Shown: one piece after another, positions 17,140 to 25,953 of the stretch
Layout of the letters: each line of letters opens with the position of its first letter
Numbering within the stretch: position 1 is the first letter of the stretch
DNA from: an uncultured Acidimicrobiales bacterium
GTDB lineage: Bacteria; Actinomycetota; Acidimicrobiia; Acidimicrobiales; SHLQ01
Direction: 5' to 3'
Assembly: GCA_938041035.1 (NCBI GenBank)
Contig: CALHYX010000022.1
Span: forward strand, 1 to 64,000
Length of the DNA stretch: 64,000 nt
Program-made: the position numbers and the translations under genes
The notes under the pieces: generated by a model
The model's database searches: none
The model's input: the letters and a program-made list of their open reading frames with translations, nothing else
Told to the model about the DNA's origin: nothing

Positions 17140-18039
17140 TTAGCTGCGGCCTCTCAGCCGGTGCAGGCGTGGGTGCAGCCCGGACAAGATGAGTTCGAGG
17201 CGGTGCAGCGGCGTCGTCGCATTCACCCGTAGCCGCGAGATTCGCATCGGGCTGCTCTCCGGGCGTCGAGCCAGCCGGTGATCGAAGAGGAACGCTCCGG
17301 CGTACCCCAGGCTGACGAGTGTCGCTTCGGCTCGGCGGTCCAGGTTGCCGTTGGGATAGGCGAACCAGCGACACGGTTCGCCGAGCAGCCCCGAAAGCAC
17401 ATCGTGGGACTGGCGGATCTCGTCACCGACCTCACCGCCGGTGCAGCGGTCGAGGCACGGATGCGAGTGTGTGTGGTTCCCGATGGCCACGCCGTGAGCG
17501 ATCAGGGCGGCGAGATCGTCGGCGTCGAGCTGGCGCCGCGTGATCGAGTCGGCAGCCTCGCGACGCATCTCGTCGAGTTCGGCCAACCGGTCGGAGTTCG
17601 CCATCGTCTTGAGCCGACGGACCGTCTCGACGCCAGTGCCGGGCGCCGAATACGCCGCGGCCTCATCCCACCAGAAGGCGGAGTCGGTGCCGAGGAGCGC
17701 CGTCACCACAAAGCAGATCGCGGGGATCGAGCGTTCCTCCAGGAGCGGGGCCGCCGTGGTCAAGACGGTGCGGTCGCCGTCATCGAACGTGACCAGCACC
17801 GCCCGCTCGGGCAGCGGTCGACCCTGCAACGACTCGGCGAGGTCGTGGACGCTGATCGGGTTGGTGTGGTCGCGAAGGTGGTCGAGGTGCGCCGCGAAGC
17901 GATCGGCATCCTCGACGCCGTGGTAGGCCAGCACGGCCAGATCGTTGGCCCGCAAGCGCGAGCTGAGCTGATTGAGGACGCTCGCCGCGAGGGCGCGTTC
18001 GAGCGACGTGGCCCGGGTCGTCCGGGCGGTATCAGCCAC
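17140..18039 (-). CDS. Polysaccharide deacetylase (NodB domain)
   Basis: This 299-aa protein has the NodB motifs of carbohydrate esterase family 4: VLVTFDDGD (catalytic Asp and metal Asp) and NHTHSHPC (metal His pair). It also has RWFAYPNGN and a C-terminal hydrophobic-His region (LHRLELILSGLHPRLHR). It removes N- or O-acetyl groups from glycans. No clear signal peptide is seen. The GTG start overlaps the GNAT stop by 8 bp, and it is the last gene of the glycan operon. Confidence 0.82.
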   Translation of the reverse strand: MADTARTTRATSLERALAASVLNQLSSRLRANDLAVLAYHGVEDADRFAAHLDHLRDHTNPISVHDLAESLQGRPLPERAVLVTFDDGDRTVLTTAAPLLEERSIPAICFVVTALLGTDSAFWWDEAAAYSAPGTGVETVRRLKTMANSDRLAELDEMRREAADSITRRQLDADDLAALIAHGVAIGNHTHSHPCLDRCTGGEVGDEIRQSHDVLSGLLGEPCRWFAYPNGNLDRRAEATLVSLGYAGAFLFDHRLARRPESSPMRISRLRVNATTPLHRLELILSGLHPRLHRLRGRS

Positions 18040-18583
18040 GGGCCCGGCTGCGGCGAAGCGTCCGCTCCCCAACGCGAATGCCGTCGAGAAACCCGACGGA
18101 CCGGAAGCCCACGGCCCGATGAATCCGCAGCGACGCGGCGTTGGTCGTGGCGACCAGGTCGCGCATCCCACTCCCCCATCGTCGAGCCGCTTCGTGCCGG
18201 CCGGCGTCGAGGAGGAACCGACCGAGCTGCTGGCCCCGTCCGGCCGGAGTCACGAAGAGCTGGTGGCCGTAGACAAAGCCGTCGCCCGGCTTCGAGTAGT
18301 CGCCGCAAAATCGGTCCCGGTGCACGAGCGGGCACAACCAGAAGATGCCGACCGCAGCACCGTCGACCGATGACCGGGCGACCAGCGCCACGTCGCCTTC
18401 GGCGACGCGCGTTTCGACCGTCGCCGCGGTCGCATCGGCGCCCGGCAGGACGAGCCGGTCGAGCCCGGTGCTGGAGGCGTCCACGGCGACGATCTCGACG
18501 GGACCCGCCGGTTGCGGGTCACCGATCGCCGCGTCGGGGATGCGCGACTCAAAGATCTCGAGCGTGAACCGGCCGAGCATCAT
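18032..18583 (-). CDS. GNAT-family N-acetyltransferase
   Basis: This 183-aa protein has an acetyl-CoA-binding segment of the GNAT type (HQLFVTPAGRGQQLGRFLLD) followed by LVATTNAASLRIHRAVGFRSVGF, the typical end of the fold. Its start overlaps the stop of the glycosyltransferase fusion gene (ATGA at 18580-18583) and its stop overlaps the deacetylase start. Together with a deacetylase, acetylation of a sugar amine in the same glycan is plausible. The acceptor is unknown. Confidence 0.78.
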   Translation of the reverse strand: MMLGRFTLEIFESRIPDAAIGDPQPAGPVEIVAVDASSTGLDRLVLPGADATAATVETRVAEGDVALVARSSVDGAAVGIFWLCPLVHRDRFCGDYSKPGDGFVYGHQLFVTPAGRGQQLGRFLLDAGRHEAARRWGSGMRDLVATTNAASLRIHRAVGFRSVGFLDGIRVGERTLRRSRARG

Positions 18584-20874
18584 GGCGTGACGTCCGCGGG
18601 CTCGCGGCGGGCCACCAGGCGCGCCCGGCCCTGGCGGGCCAGGTCGAGGGCACCGAGAGCGACGCGCCCGGAACCGCGCCGAAGCTCGTACCAGTTGGCT
18701 TCCACCTGGGCGGTGGCGAAGCGGGATTTGTAGTCCTCGGTGCCCCGCAACATGTCGTAGCGATGACCGCCCTCGGCCACCACCGACTTGTACCCTTCGG
18801 CGTACTGCACGAGTCCCATGCTCAGCTCGGCGAGGTCGTCGCCGCCGCGCCAGCCCGACTGGTACACGTAGTAACTCCCCGCGAGGGCAAAGCCGTAAAG
18901 CACACCCACCGGCTCGTCCCCGATCGATGCAAGCTGCACCCAGGCGTGACCCGGACCATCGCCATGGGCGAGACGCTGATGCAGTTCGCGATGGCGAGCA
19001 TCGGGGATGAACGCGCTGGGCCGGCCGACCGCCGCCATGCGAGCGAGATGCAGGTCGAAGACGGTGGGCAGGAGTTCGGCGACGCTCGTTGAGTCGGTGA
19101 CCCATTCGAACCGGCCGCCCATCTCCTCGAACCGTTCCCGTTTTTGACGCAGCTTCTTCCGCCGGTTCTTCGACCAGGTCGGCGTGATGTCCTCCCATGT
19201 CGCGCCGGCGTCGATCAGCGACCGGCTGGTCGGTTCGGTGCGCGAGGGTTGCGCCATCGCTGCGAGCGCACCATCGAGCAGGCCGCCCGCGGGAATCGAC
19301 GAGAACCGGAGCGTTCGCGACCCGGCCCAATCGATGGCCGCGGCGAGCATGGCATCGGCGTCGGCCGGGGTGCACGAGCCGTCGTGGATGATGTCGAAGT
19401 AGTCACCGGAACCGGCGATCGCGCCGGCCACCGTCACGGTCTTGACCCCGGCGTCGAGTTCGAGCGGGCCGGTCGGAAGCCGGTGCCGTAGCTCGGCGAG
19501 CGGGAGCGCGGCGACATCGCGTCCGCCCCGCGAGGCCACGATCGCCACGGCATCACCGGACTCGGCCAGCAGTTCCCACCACGGCCGCAACCACGTACTG
19601 CTCCGGAAGAACTCCGGAGCCGCACCGTTCGTGTTGAGATCGTCCCACCGCGGATCGGCGAGGAAGTCGGCAAACGGTCGAATCGAGATTGTGCAACCCG
19701 ATGCGGTGGCGGCCGGCTGGCGATCCGTCTCCGACGCCGCCGCGGCGCACCGGTGATACAGGTCGCTCATGGCCGCGTTGGTCGCCGCGATCGCGTAACG
19801 CTGCTCGAAACGTTCGAGCGCGGCGGCGGCGAGTTTGGCCTGGCCGTCAGGATCGGCGATCGCGGCCACGATGGCCGCGGTCAGTGCCTCGGTGTCAAAG
19901 GCGGGCACGAGGGTGGCCGCATCACCCAGCACCTCACGGGTGATCGCCAGATCGAACCCGACGACCGGAAGTTCCAGAGCCATCGCCTCGATGAGTGCGC
20001 CCCCCAGGCCCTCGAAGCGGGACGTGCAGACCATCAGATCGGCCGCGCAGAGCAGATCGGCCACATCGGAACGGGGCCCGAGAAGCTCGACCGTTTCGTG
20101 CAGACCGAGCCGGTTGCGCCCGGCGCGCAGCGCCGGGGTCTCATTGCCCTCGCGACCCGCGATCAGCGCCTTGACCGAGGTGGATGCCGGAAGCGCCGCC
20201 AACGAGTCGAGGAGGAGGGCCTGGCCCTTTTGCCGCTCGTGGCGGCCGACGTTCACGATCAGTGTCGTGTCGTCGTCAATACCGAGGGATCGGCGGGTGT
20301 CGTTTCGGCGGGACGCACTCCAGCGGCCCAGATGGCGACGCGACCGACCGCGCGGCACGACGGTAATCCGTTCGGGCGAGGTGCCCAGCTCGGAGCGCAG
20401 ATGGTGGGCGACCACCTCGGAGATCGCATGCAGGTGCGACGCGCCGGCGCCGGCGACCAGCCGGTCGATCTGGCGCACGATCTCGAGCCTGTGCGGCGAA
20501 GGGGCGACGGCCCGGGCGGCCGGGTCGTATTGCGTGTTGACCATGCTGAACAGCACGGGGATGCCGTGGCGTCGCCCCGCCGCCGCGGCCAACAGTTCGG
20601 CGTGGAACAGGGTCGCGTGGATCAGGTCGGGGCGTCTATCGGCGACCAGGCGCGACAGGGCCTGAAGTTTCTGGGGAAGTCGTCCCCCGAGGTGGGTGAA
20701 CGTGGCGCCCCGCTCGACGAGTTCGGACTGGGCTGCGAAGTCGGCCGGTTCCCACAGGGTGACGACGTCGAAGGTCAGATCCTCGCCCTGGAGACCTTCG
20801 AGGATGGCGCCCGTCGAGACCTCGGCGCCTCCGTGGTCGGCCAGGCGGTTGATGAGTAGCAGGATCCGTTTCAT
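18580..20874 (-). CDS. Fusion of a GT4 glycosyltransferase with a GNAT/FemAB-like acyltransferase domain
   Basis: This 764-aa protein has two parts. Residues 1 to about 375 are a GT-B glycosyltransferase (MKRILLLINRLADHGGAE; VNVGRHERQKGQALLLDSLA; the donor-binding VCTSRFEGLGGALIEAMAL). Residues about 390-764 are a CelD/BcsL-type acetyltransferase domain (FFRSSTWLRPWWELL; WSKNRRKKLRQKRERFEE; YDMLRGTEDYKSRFA). Such domains are known as separate proteins in capsule and mycolate-like glycolipid clusters. The start overlaps the previous glycosyltransferase stop (ATGA). It may add a sugar and acylate the same product. Confidence 0.83.
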   Translation of the reverse strand: MKRILLLINRLADHGGAEVSTGAILEGLQGEDLTFDVVTLWEPADFAAQSELVERGATFTHLGGRLPQKLQALSRLVADRRPDLIHATLFHAELLAAAAGRRHGIPVLFSMVNTQYDPAARAVAPSPHRLEIVRQIDRLVAGAGASHLHAISEVVAHHLRSELGTSPERITVVPRGRSRRHLGRWSASRRNDTRRSLGIDDDTTLIVNVGRHERQKGQALLLDSLAALPASTSVKALIAGREGNETPALRAGRNRLGLHETVELLGPRSDVADLLCAADLMVCTSRFEGLGGALIEAMALELPVVGFDLAITREVLGDAATLVPAFDTEALTAAIVAAIADPDGQAKLAAAALERFEQRYAIAATNAAMSDLYHRCAAAASETDRQPAATASGCTISIRPFADFLADPRWDDLNTNGAAPEFFRSSTWLRPWWELLAESGDAVAIVASRGGRDVAALPLAELRHRLPTGPLELDAGVKTVTVAGAIAGSGDYFDIIHDGSCTPADADAMLAAAIDWAGSRTLRFSSIPAGGLLDGALAAMAQPSRTEPTSRSLIDAGATWEDITPTWSKNRRKKLRQKRERFEEMGGRFEWVTDSTSVAELLPTVFDLHLARMAAVGRPSAFIPDARHRELHQRLAHGDGPGHAWVQLASIGDEPVGVLYGFALAGSYYVYQSGWRGGDDLAELSMGLVQYAEGYKSVVAEGGHRYDMLRGTEDYKSRFATAQVEANWYELRRGSGRVALGALDLARQGRARLVARREPADVTP

Positions 20875-22109
20875 CGACTGACCTGTTCTTTCGGGCGGAG
20901 GTTGGATCGGTGGTCGGGGAGCGAACGGGGCGCCTCGGGGCGACGGCAGGCGGCGGTATCCGCGGCCAGCCCGGTGACGACATCGACCACCGCCTGGCCG
21001 ACCGCGGCCGGCGAGAAGCGGTCGATGAGCGCGTCGCGAAGTCCCGCCCTATCGCCGAGCGTGTCCGTGGCGAGCCGCTGATCGATGGCCGCCGCGAGGT
21101 CGGCGGCTGTCCAACCCGATGCGAGGGTGATCGCCGCGGAGGTCGGATGCGCTTCAGCCAGGTCAAGAGCGATGCCGACGGGGGTCGCGGCGACGGCTAG
21201 CCCGGTGAGCAGCGCCTCGATCATGGGCAGGCCGAACGATTCGACCTTCGACGAACAGACGTAGAGGTCGTGGTCTCCGTAGGCGGCGGCGAGATCGGCC
21301 TGGCTCACATGGCCGGCAAGGCGCACGACGGCCTGCAGGCCCCGAGCAGCGATGACCCGTTCGAGTTCGGCGTCGAGCGGCCCGGCGCCATACACGTCGA
21401 GGGTGAGCCCGGAATTGGACTCGGCGAGTTCTGCGACCGCATCCACGAGCGCGAACAGGTTCTTGGTCGGAGCCAGCCGGCAGGCGGTCATCAGGCGCGT
21501 TCCCCCCGCCGGGCGGGACCGCGGTTCCGTCCGTTCGGTGCATCCGGGCCCGAAAAAGGCGGCCGGGTCGACCGGATTGGGAATGGTGGTCAACCGATCG
21601 GGGCTGACCCCGAAGGCCTCGAGTCCGCGCCGTTGATCGCCGGAGATGGCGAACACACGGTCGCAGCGGTCGTACACGTAGCGAGCCATTCGGCCGGCGC
21701 GTCGGAAGGTCGCCGCCTGGGCCATCTCTGGCCAGCGCTGACGCAGGAACAAACTGCTGTGCTCGGTGACGACCGTGGGGAAACCGGTGGCACCGAAGGG
21801 CGCGAGCGATGAGTAGAAGTTGCCGTGGACGGCATCGATCGGGCCACCGTCGTGTTCGATACGGCGGAGCAGATCGGTCAACCGCCGGGTGTTGGCCCGC
21901 CGGGTAAGGGACGTACTCAGGCTGGCGCCCGGGAGCGCAACGACCGGCAGTTCCCACCAGGTCCGGCCGTCACCGTGGCGCAGTTCCGGACCCCCCGAAC
22001 GCACCGAGCGAGTGCAATCGACAACGGTTACCGCGGACGCGTTGGCGATGGCATCCGCCCACGCCCAACCAAACCGGGGCGCGTAACCGAGCAGAGAAAC
22101 GATGTGCAC
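20871..22109 (-). CDS. Glycosyltransferase family 4 protein
   Basis: This protein of about 412 aa is a GT-B enzyme, with MHIVSLLGYAPRFG at the N-terminus, the linker IPNPVDPAAFFG, a second Rossmann part beginning LMTACRLAPTKNLFALVDA, and the donor site VCSSKVESFGLPMIEALL. It is the first gene of a four-gene operon with overlapping starts and stops that probably makes an acylated surface polysaccharide or glycolipid. GTG 22109 is the likely start; the frame continues up to GTG 22136 without clear support. Confidence 0.83.
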   Translation of the reverse strand: MHIVSLLGYAPRFGWAWADAIANASAVTVVDCTRSVRSGGPELRHGDGRTWWELPVVALPGASLSTSLTRRANTRRLTDLLRRIEHDGGPIDAVHGNFYSSLAPFGATGFPTVVTEHSSLFLRQRWPEMAQAATFRRAGRMARYVYDRCDRVFAISGDQRRGLEAFGVSPDRLTTIPNPVDPAAFFGPGCTERTEPRSRPAGGTRLMTACRLAPTKNLFALVDAVAELAESNSGLTLDVYGAGPLDAELERVIAARGLQAVVRLAGHVSQADLAAAYGDHDLYVCSSKVESFGLPMIEALLTGLAVAATPVGIALDLAEAHPTSAAITLASGWTAADLAAAIDQRLATDTLGDRAGLRDALIDRFSPAAVGQAVVDVVTGLAADTAACRRPEAPRSLPDHRSNLRPKEQVSR

Positions 22110-22190
22110 CCGTGCCAATCGGTCACGGGGGACCACATCTGAGTCGTTCGGCCTAGGGGCAAACGGGCTCGACCGCCGGACGAGCGGCGA

Positions 22191-23786
22191 TCAGATCGCC
22201 CGTTCCTGACCCTCCCAGTAGGGGTCGCGCAACCGCCGTTTGTAGAGCTTGCCGTTGGGATCGCGGGGCATCTCGGTAGTGAAGTCCACCGACCGCGGAC
22301 ACTTCTGCTTCGCCATCTGGTCCCGGGCGAAGGCCATCAGCGCCTCGGTGGTGGCTTCGGTCGGTTCCCAGCCGTCGCGCAGCTCGACCACCGCCTTGAT
22401 CTCCTCGCCGGTGTCGGCGTTGGGAACCCCGAAGACGGCGACGTCGCGGACACATTCGTGCTGCTGGAGCGTTCCTTCGATCTCGGCCGGGTAGATGTTG
22501 ACGCCCCCCACGATGATCATGTCGTTCGCCCGGTCGTTCAGGAACAGGTAACCCTCTTCGTTGAAGTAGCCGACATCGCCCACCGTGAAGAAGCCCTCGC
22601 CCCCCAGGCGTGCCTTGGCCGTCTTCTCCTCGTCGCGGTAGTACTCGAACGTCGAGCCCGCCATTCGCATGTAGATCGTGCCGCTCGCTCCCGTGGGCAC
22701 CTCTTCGCCGTCCTCGTCGACGACGATGACCTCTGAGGTCGGCCATGGCGTACCCACGGTTCCCGGGTACTTCAACCAGTCCTCCGGCCCGACCAGCGTG
22801 CCGCCGCCCTCGGTCGCCGCGTAGTACTCCCAGATCGAGTCGCCCCACCAGTCGATCATCTTGCGTTTGGTCTCGATCGGGCACGGCGCCGCGGCGTGGA
22901 TCATCCGGCGCAGCGACGACACGTCGTACTTCTCGCGCACCTCGTCGGGCAGTTGCAGCAGCCGGTTGAACATCGTCGGCACCATGTGGCTCTGGGTCAC
23001 CCGGTACCGCTCGATGCGCTGGAGCGAATCCTCCGCCGTCCAGCGGTCCATCAGGACGACGCTGTGCCCCATCTGGAGCGACGTCGTCGTCCAGTTGTTC
23101 ACGGCGGTGTGATACAGCGGCGCCTGCGTCAGATGCACGTGATCGTCGTGCGGCATCATGCCGAACAACAAGAACAGCCCGCCGCCGGTCGCCGAGTTGT
23201 CGTCGGGGTGGACGTCGGCCGGTTTGCGGCGTACGCCCTTGGGCCGCCCGGTGGTACCCGAGGTGTAGAACATGTAGGAGCCGACGAGGAGGTCTTCAGG
23301 CCGGGTCTCGGGTTGTCCTTCGGTCAGTTCGCTCCAGGGTCGAAATCCGTCGACCGAGCCGACGGCGAAGCGGTTGGTCGCGGCGACGTCGGTCTCGGGC
23401 AGGACCCGGGCCGCCTCGGCGGCGAACCGCTCGCTCACCACCAGCGCCCGGGTGTCGCTGTCGTTCACGATGTAGGCGATCTCGGGGCCGACGAGATGCC
23501 AGTTGACGGTGGTGACGTAGAAGCCGCCCTGAAACGCCGCCAGACACAACGCGACCTGTTCGAAGCAGTTGGGAAGCACCGTGGTGAGCTGGTCGCCCCG
23601 GGTGAGGCCGAGCGACCGGAGGCCGTGCACGATCTGGTTGGTCAACGCGGCGAGCTCGCCGTAGGTCATCGTGGCGTGCTCGGGGTCAACCACCGCAAGC
23701 CGATCCGGATCGGCTTCGGCGATGCGCCAGAACCCGATCAGATCACCGCCGGGAATCTGGCTCCAATAGTCTCCTGCGTCGCTCAT
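22191..23786 (-). CDS. Acyl-CoA synthetase (class I adenylate-forming, FadD type)
   Basis: This 531-aa enzyme activates a carboxylic acid with ATP and CoA. The phosphate-binding loop YTSGTTGRPKGV, the acyl-pocket signature YYAATEGGGT, the A8 hinge LNDRANDMIIVGGVNIYP and the catalytic lysine region DPNGKLYKRRL are all present. It resembles mycobacterial FadD4-like ligases. ATG 23786 has a good Shine-Dalgarno (GTAGGAG). A KstR-type operator overlaps its -10 region, which suggests a steroid- or terpenoid-derived acid as substrate. Confidence 0.9.
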   Translation of the reverse strand: MSDAGDYWSQIPGGDLIGFWRIAEADPDRLAVVDPEHATMTYGELAALTNQIVHGLRSLGLTRGDQLTTVLPNCFEQVALCLAAFQGGFYVTTVNWHLVGPEIAYIVNDSDTRALVVSERFAAEAARVLPETDVAATNRFAVGSVDGFRPWSELTEGQPETRPEDLLVGSYMFYTSGTTGRPKGVRRKPADVHPDDNSATGGGLFLLFGMMPHDDHVHLTQAPLYHTAVNNWTTTSLQMGHSVVLMDRWTAEDSLQRIERYRVTQSHMVPTMFNRLLQLPDEVREKYDVSSLRRMIHAAAPCPIETKRKMIDWWGDSIWEYYAATEGGGTLVGPEDWLKYPGTVGTPWPTSEVIVVDEDGEEVPTGASGTIYMRMAGSTFEYYRDEEKTAKARLGGEGFFTVGDVGYFNEEGYLFLNDRANDMIIVGGVNIYPAEIEGTLQQHECVRDVAVFGVPNADTGEEIKAVVELRDGWEPTEATTEALMAFARDQMAKQKCPRSVDFTTEMPRDPNGKLYKRRLRDPYWEGQERAI

Positions 23787-23819
23787 GCTCGCTCCTACCC
23801 CTCGTCGACGTGCGGCGCC

Positions 23820-23825
23820 ATAGTA
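23820..23825 (-). promoter_or_regulatory. -10 element TACTAT of the acyl-CoA synthetase gene
   Basis: TACTAT directly follows the KstR-type palindrome on the minus strand. Transcription would begin near 23813, leaving a leader of about 27 nt with a Shine-Dalgarno sequence. Confidence 0.5.
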
Positions 23826-23837
23826 GAACACGTTCTC
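23824..23837. promoter_or_regulatory. KstR-type operator at the acyl-CoA synthetase promoter
   Basis: TAGAACACGTTCTC matches TnnAACnnGTTnnA except for the last base. The inner AGAACACGTTCT is the core commonly seen in KstR sites. It lies 38 bp upstream of the start codon and touches the -10 element, an ideal repressor position. Confidence 0.65.
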
Positions 23838-23917
23838 GTCACCGCTCGAAGGCTGAGAACGGGCGCCCGCGCCATCGCTTGTAGTAGCAATGGGGCGCAG
23901 GCGAGGGAGGATTCATC

Positions 23918-24334
23918 ATGGCCAAGGTCGACGAGACCCTGAAGAACATCAGCATCTTTTCGGAGTGCTCGAACAAGGAGCTCAAGGCGATCTCCAAACT
24001 CGTCACCCAGGTCCGCGTCAACGCGGGCCGCGAGTTGATTCGCGAAGGCGAACCCGGCCGCGAGTTCATGATCATCGTCGATGGCTCCGCCACCGTTCGG
24101 CGGGGCGGCTCGGTGCTCGCTCAGCTCGGCCCCGGCGACTTCTTCGGCGAGATGGCCGTCGTGGCGGGCGTACCCCGTACGGCGACGATCACCGCCGACA
24201 CCGACATGGTGGTCGAAGCCCTCAACCGGCGCGAGTTTTCGAGCCTGCTCGATGAGTCACCGAAGCTGGCCAAGAAGATCCTCGTGGGCGCGGTCAAGCG
24301 CCTGCACGAGATCGAACAAACCCTGGTCAAGTAG
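23918..24334 (+). CDS. Cyclic-nucleotide-binding domain protein
   Basis: This 138-aa protein is essentially one cNMP-binding beta-barrel. The phosphate-binding cassette is intact (GDFFGEMAVVAGVPRTATI, with Glu and the Arg that contacts the cyclic phosphate). There is no DNA-binding or kinase domain, so it may act by protein contact. The ATG has GAGGGAGG 7 bases upstream. It is divergent from the acyl-CoA synthetase gene. Short stand-alone members are common in actinobacteria but their role is unknown. Confidence 0.85.
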   Translation: MAKVDETLKNISIFSECSNKELKAISKLVTQVRVNAGRELIREGEPGREFMIIVDGSATVRRGGSVLAQLGPGDFFGEMAVVAGVPRTATITADTDMVVEALNRREFSSLLDESPKLAKKILVGAVKRLHEIEQTLVK

Positions 24335-24346
24335 CCCCGCCAAACC

Positions 24347-24372
24347 GGCTCGGGGATCATCGCCCCCGAGCC
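24347..24372. terminator. Hairpin between convergent genes
   Basis: GGCTCGGGG and CCCCGAGCC form a 9-bp perfect stem with an 8-base loop between the convergent cNMP-binding and crotonase genes. No U-run follows, so it is only a possible bidirectional terminator. Confidence 0.45.
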
Positions 24373-24378
24373 CGGTCA

Positions 24379-25140
24379 TCAGGTCCCCGTCCACTCCGGC
24401 GGGCGCTTTTCCGCGAAGGCACGGGGCCCTTCGGCCGCGTCGTTCGACCGGAAGACCTTGCCCGAGAAGCTCCTCTGGTGCTGCCAGAACGTCTCCTCGT
24501 TCATCCCGACGGTGCTCCAGATCAGCTGCTTGGATGCGGCGACGGCGAGCGGGGCGTTCTTCGCCACCCGCTCGGCCAACTCCATGGCGACGTCGACCGC
24601 CGCGCCCTTGTCGGCCAAGCGGGCGATGAGCCCGTAGTCGAGTCCTTCCTCGGCGGTGATCGGGTCGCCGGTGACCGCCATCTCCATCGCTTTGCCGAAA
24701 CCGACCCGGCTCGGTAGCCGCATCAGCCCGCCGCCGGCGGCGAAGAGACCCACGCCCACCTCGGGAATTCCGAGCTTCACGCCGTTGGCCGCCACCAGCA
24801 GATCACACGCCAGTGCGAGTTCGAGGCCACCGGCGAGGGCGAACCCCTCGATCGCCGCGATCAACGGCTTTTGCGAACCGTTCTGGATGAACTCGTCCAT
24901 ACCCTCGGGCGGCTCACCCTTGGCGAAGGCCTTCAGGTCCATGCCCGAGCAGAACCCGCGACCGGCACCGGTGAGCACGCCGGCGGTGAGGCCGTCATCG
25001 CCTTCGAGTTCGGCCACCGCGGCCAACAGGCCCTGCGCGAGATCGCGGTTGATCGCGTTCATGGCGTCGGGCCGATTCAGGGTGATGAGGAGAACGCGCC
25101 CCCGCCTTTCGGTGAGGACGACGCTTTCGTCGCCGCTCAC
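24379..25140 (-). CDS. Enoyl-CoA hydratase/isomerase (crotonase) family protein
   Basis: This 253-aa protein has the crotonase fold. The oxyanion-hole segments are GFCSGMDLKAF and IEGFALAGGLELALACDL. Glutamates in the two catalytic positions are seen in GLELAL and GIPEVGVGLF. The end (AAEGPRAFAEKRPPEW) is typical of EchA-type enzymes. The GTG start overlaps the SDR stop (GTGA). It is the last gene of a three-gene operon with a thiolase-like protein and an HSD10-type SDR, so it probably hydrates an enoyl-CoA in a specialised beta-oxidation route. Confidence 0.88.
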   Translation of the reverse strand: MSGDESVVLTERRGRVLLITLNRPDAMNAINRDLAQGLLAAVAELEGDDGLTAGVLTGAGRGFCSGMDLKAFAKGEPPEGMDEFIQNGSQKPLIAAIEGFALAGGLELALACDLLVAANGVKLGIPEVGVGLFAAGGGLMRLPSRVGFGKAMEMAVTGDPITAEEGLDYGLIARLADKGAAVDVAMELAERVAKNAPLAVAASKQLIWSTVGMNEETFWQHQRSFSGKVFRSNDAAEGPRAFAEKRPPEWTGT

Positions 25141-25916
25141 TTGGGAGGCATCCTGATGCCGCCATCCACCCGGATGGTCTCACCGTTCATGTACGGATTG
25201 GTGATGCACTCCATCACCATGAAGGCCAGCTCTTCCCCACTGCCGAGCCGCTTCGGGAACAGCACCGACTGGCCGAGATGGGCCTTGAACGCCTCGGATT
25301 GCTCACCCTCGCCGTAGATCGGCGTGTCGATGAGCCCGGGAGCGATCGTATTCACCCGCACGCCGACAGCGGCGAGGTCACGAGCGATCGGCAGGGTCAT
25401 ACCGACCACGCCGCCCTTGCTCGATGAGTAGGCGGCCTGGCCGATCTGGCCATCGAAGGCTGCGGCCGAGGCCATGTTCACGACGGCGCCGCGGCTTCCG
25501 TCAGCATCGATGGGATCGGTCTTGGCCATCGCCGATGCGGCGAGGCGCAACATGTTGAACGAGCCGATCAGGTTGACCCGGATGACGAGTTCGTACGTGC
25601 CGAGATCGAAGGGCTCGTTGTTGCGGTCGATCGTACGGCCGGCCATACCGATACCGGCGCTGTTCACCAGGGCGCGGAGCGGGCCCATCTCCGACGCCGC
25701 CGCAACGGCGGCGAGGCCGTCCTCTTCGCTCGAAACGTCGGTCTTGGCAAACAGCCCGCCGATCTCCGATGCGACGGCGGCACCGCGCTCTTCGTTCATG
25801 TCGGCGACCACCACGTGGGCACCGACTGCGGCCAACTGACGGGCTGCGGCTTCGCCGATGCCGGAGGCACCGCCGGTCACGACGGCCGAGGCGCCTTCTA
25901 GGTTCATTCTGGGCAT
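25137..25916 (-). CDS. SDR-family 3-hydroxyacyl-CoA dehydrogenase (HSD10-like)
   Basis: This 259-aa protein has AVVTGGASGIG, LVNSAGIG, the active-site Ser in NMASAAAF, and YSSSK. The long loop with DRNNEPFDLGTYELVIRVNLIG and the ending NPYMNGETIRVDGGIRMPPK mark the type II 3-hydroxyacyl-CoA dehydrogenase group, which oxidises 3-hydroxyacyl-CoA, including branched-chain and steroid substrates. It lies 37 bp after the thiolase-like gene and overlaps the crotonase gene, which supplies the preceding reaction. Confidence 0.86.
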   Translation of the reverse strand: MPRMNLEGASAVVTGGASGIGEAAARQLAAVGAHVVVADMNEERGAAVASEIGGLFAKTDVSSEEDGLAAVAAASEMGPLRALVNSAGIGMAGRTIDRNNEPFDLGTYELVIRVNLIGSFNMLRLAASAMAKTDPIDADGSRGAVVNMASAAAFDGQIGQAAYSSSKGGVVGMTLPIARDLAAVGVRVNTIAPGLIDTPIYGEGEQSEAFKAHLGQSVLFPKRLGSGEELAFMVMECITNPYMNGETIRVDGGIRMPPK

Positions 25917-25953
25917 GTGGTTCGCTCTTTCTCTTCCTGGTTCGTGGGCATAT

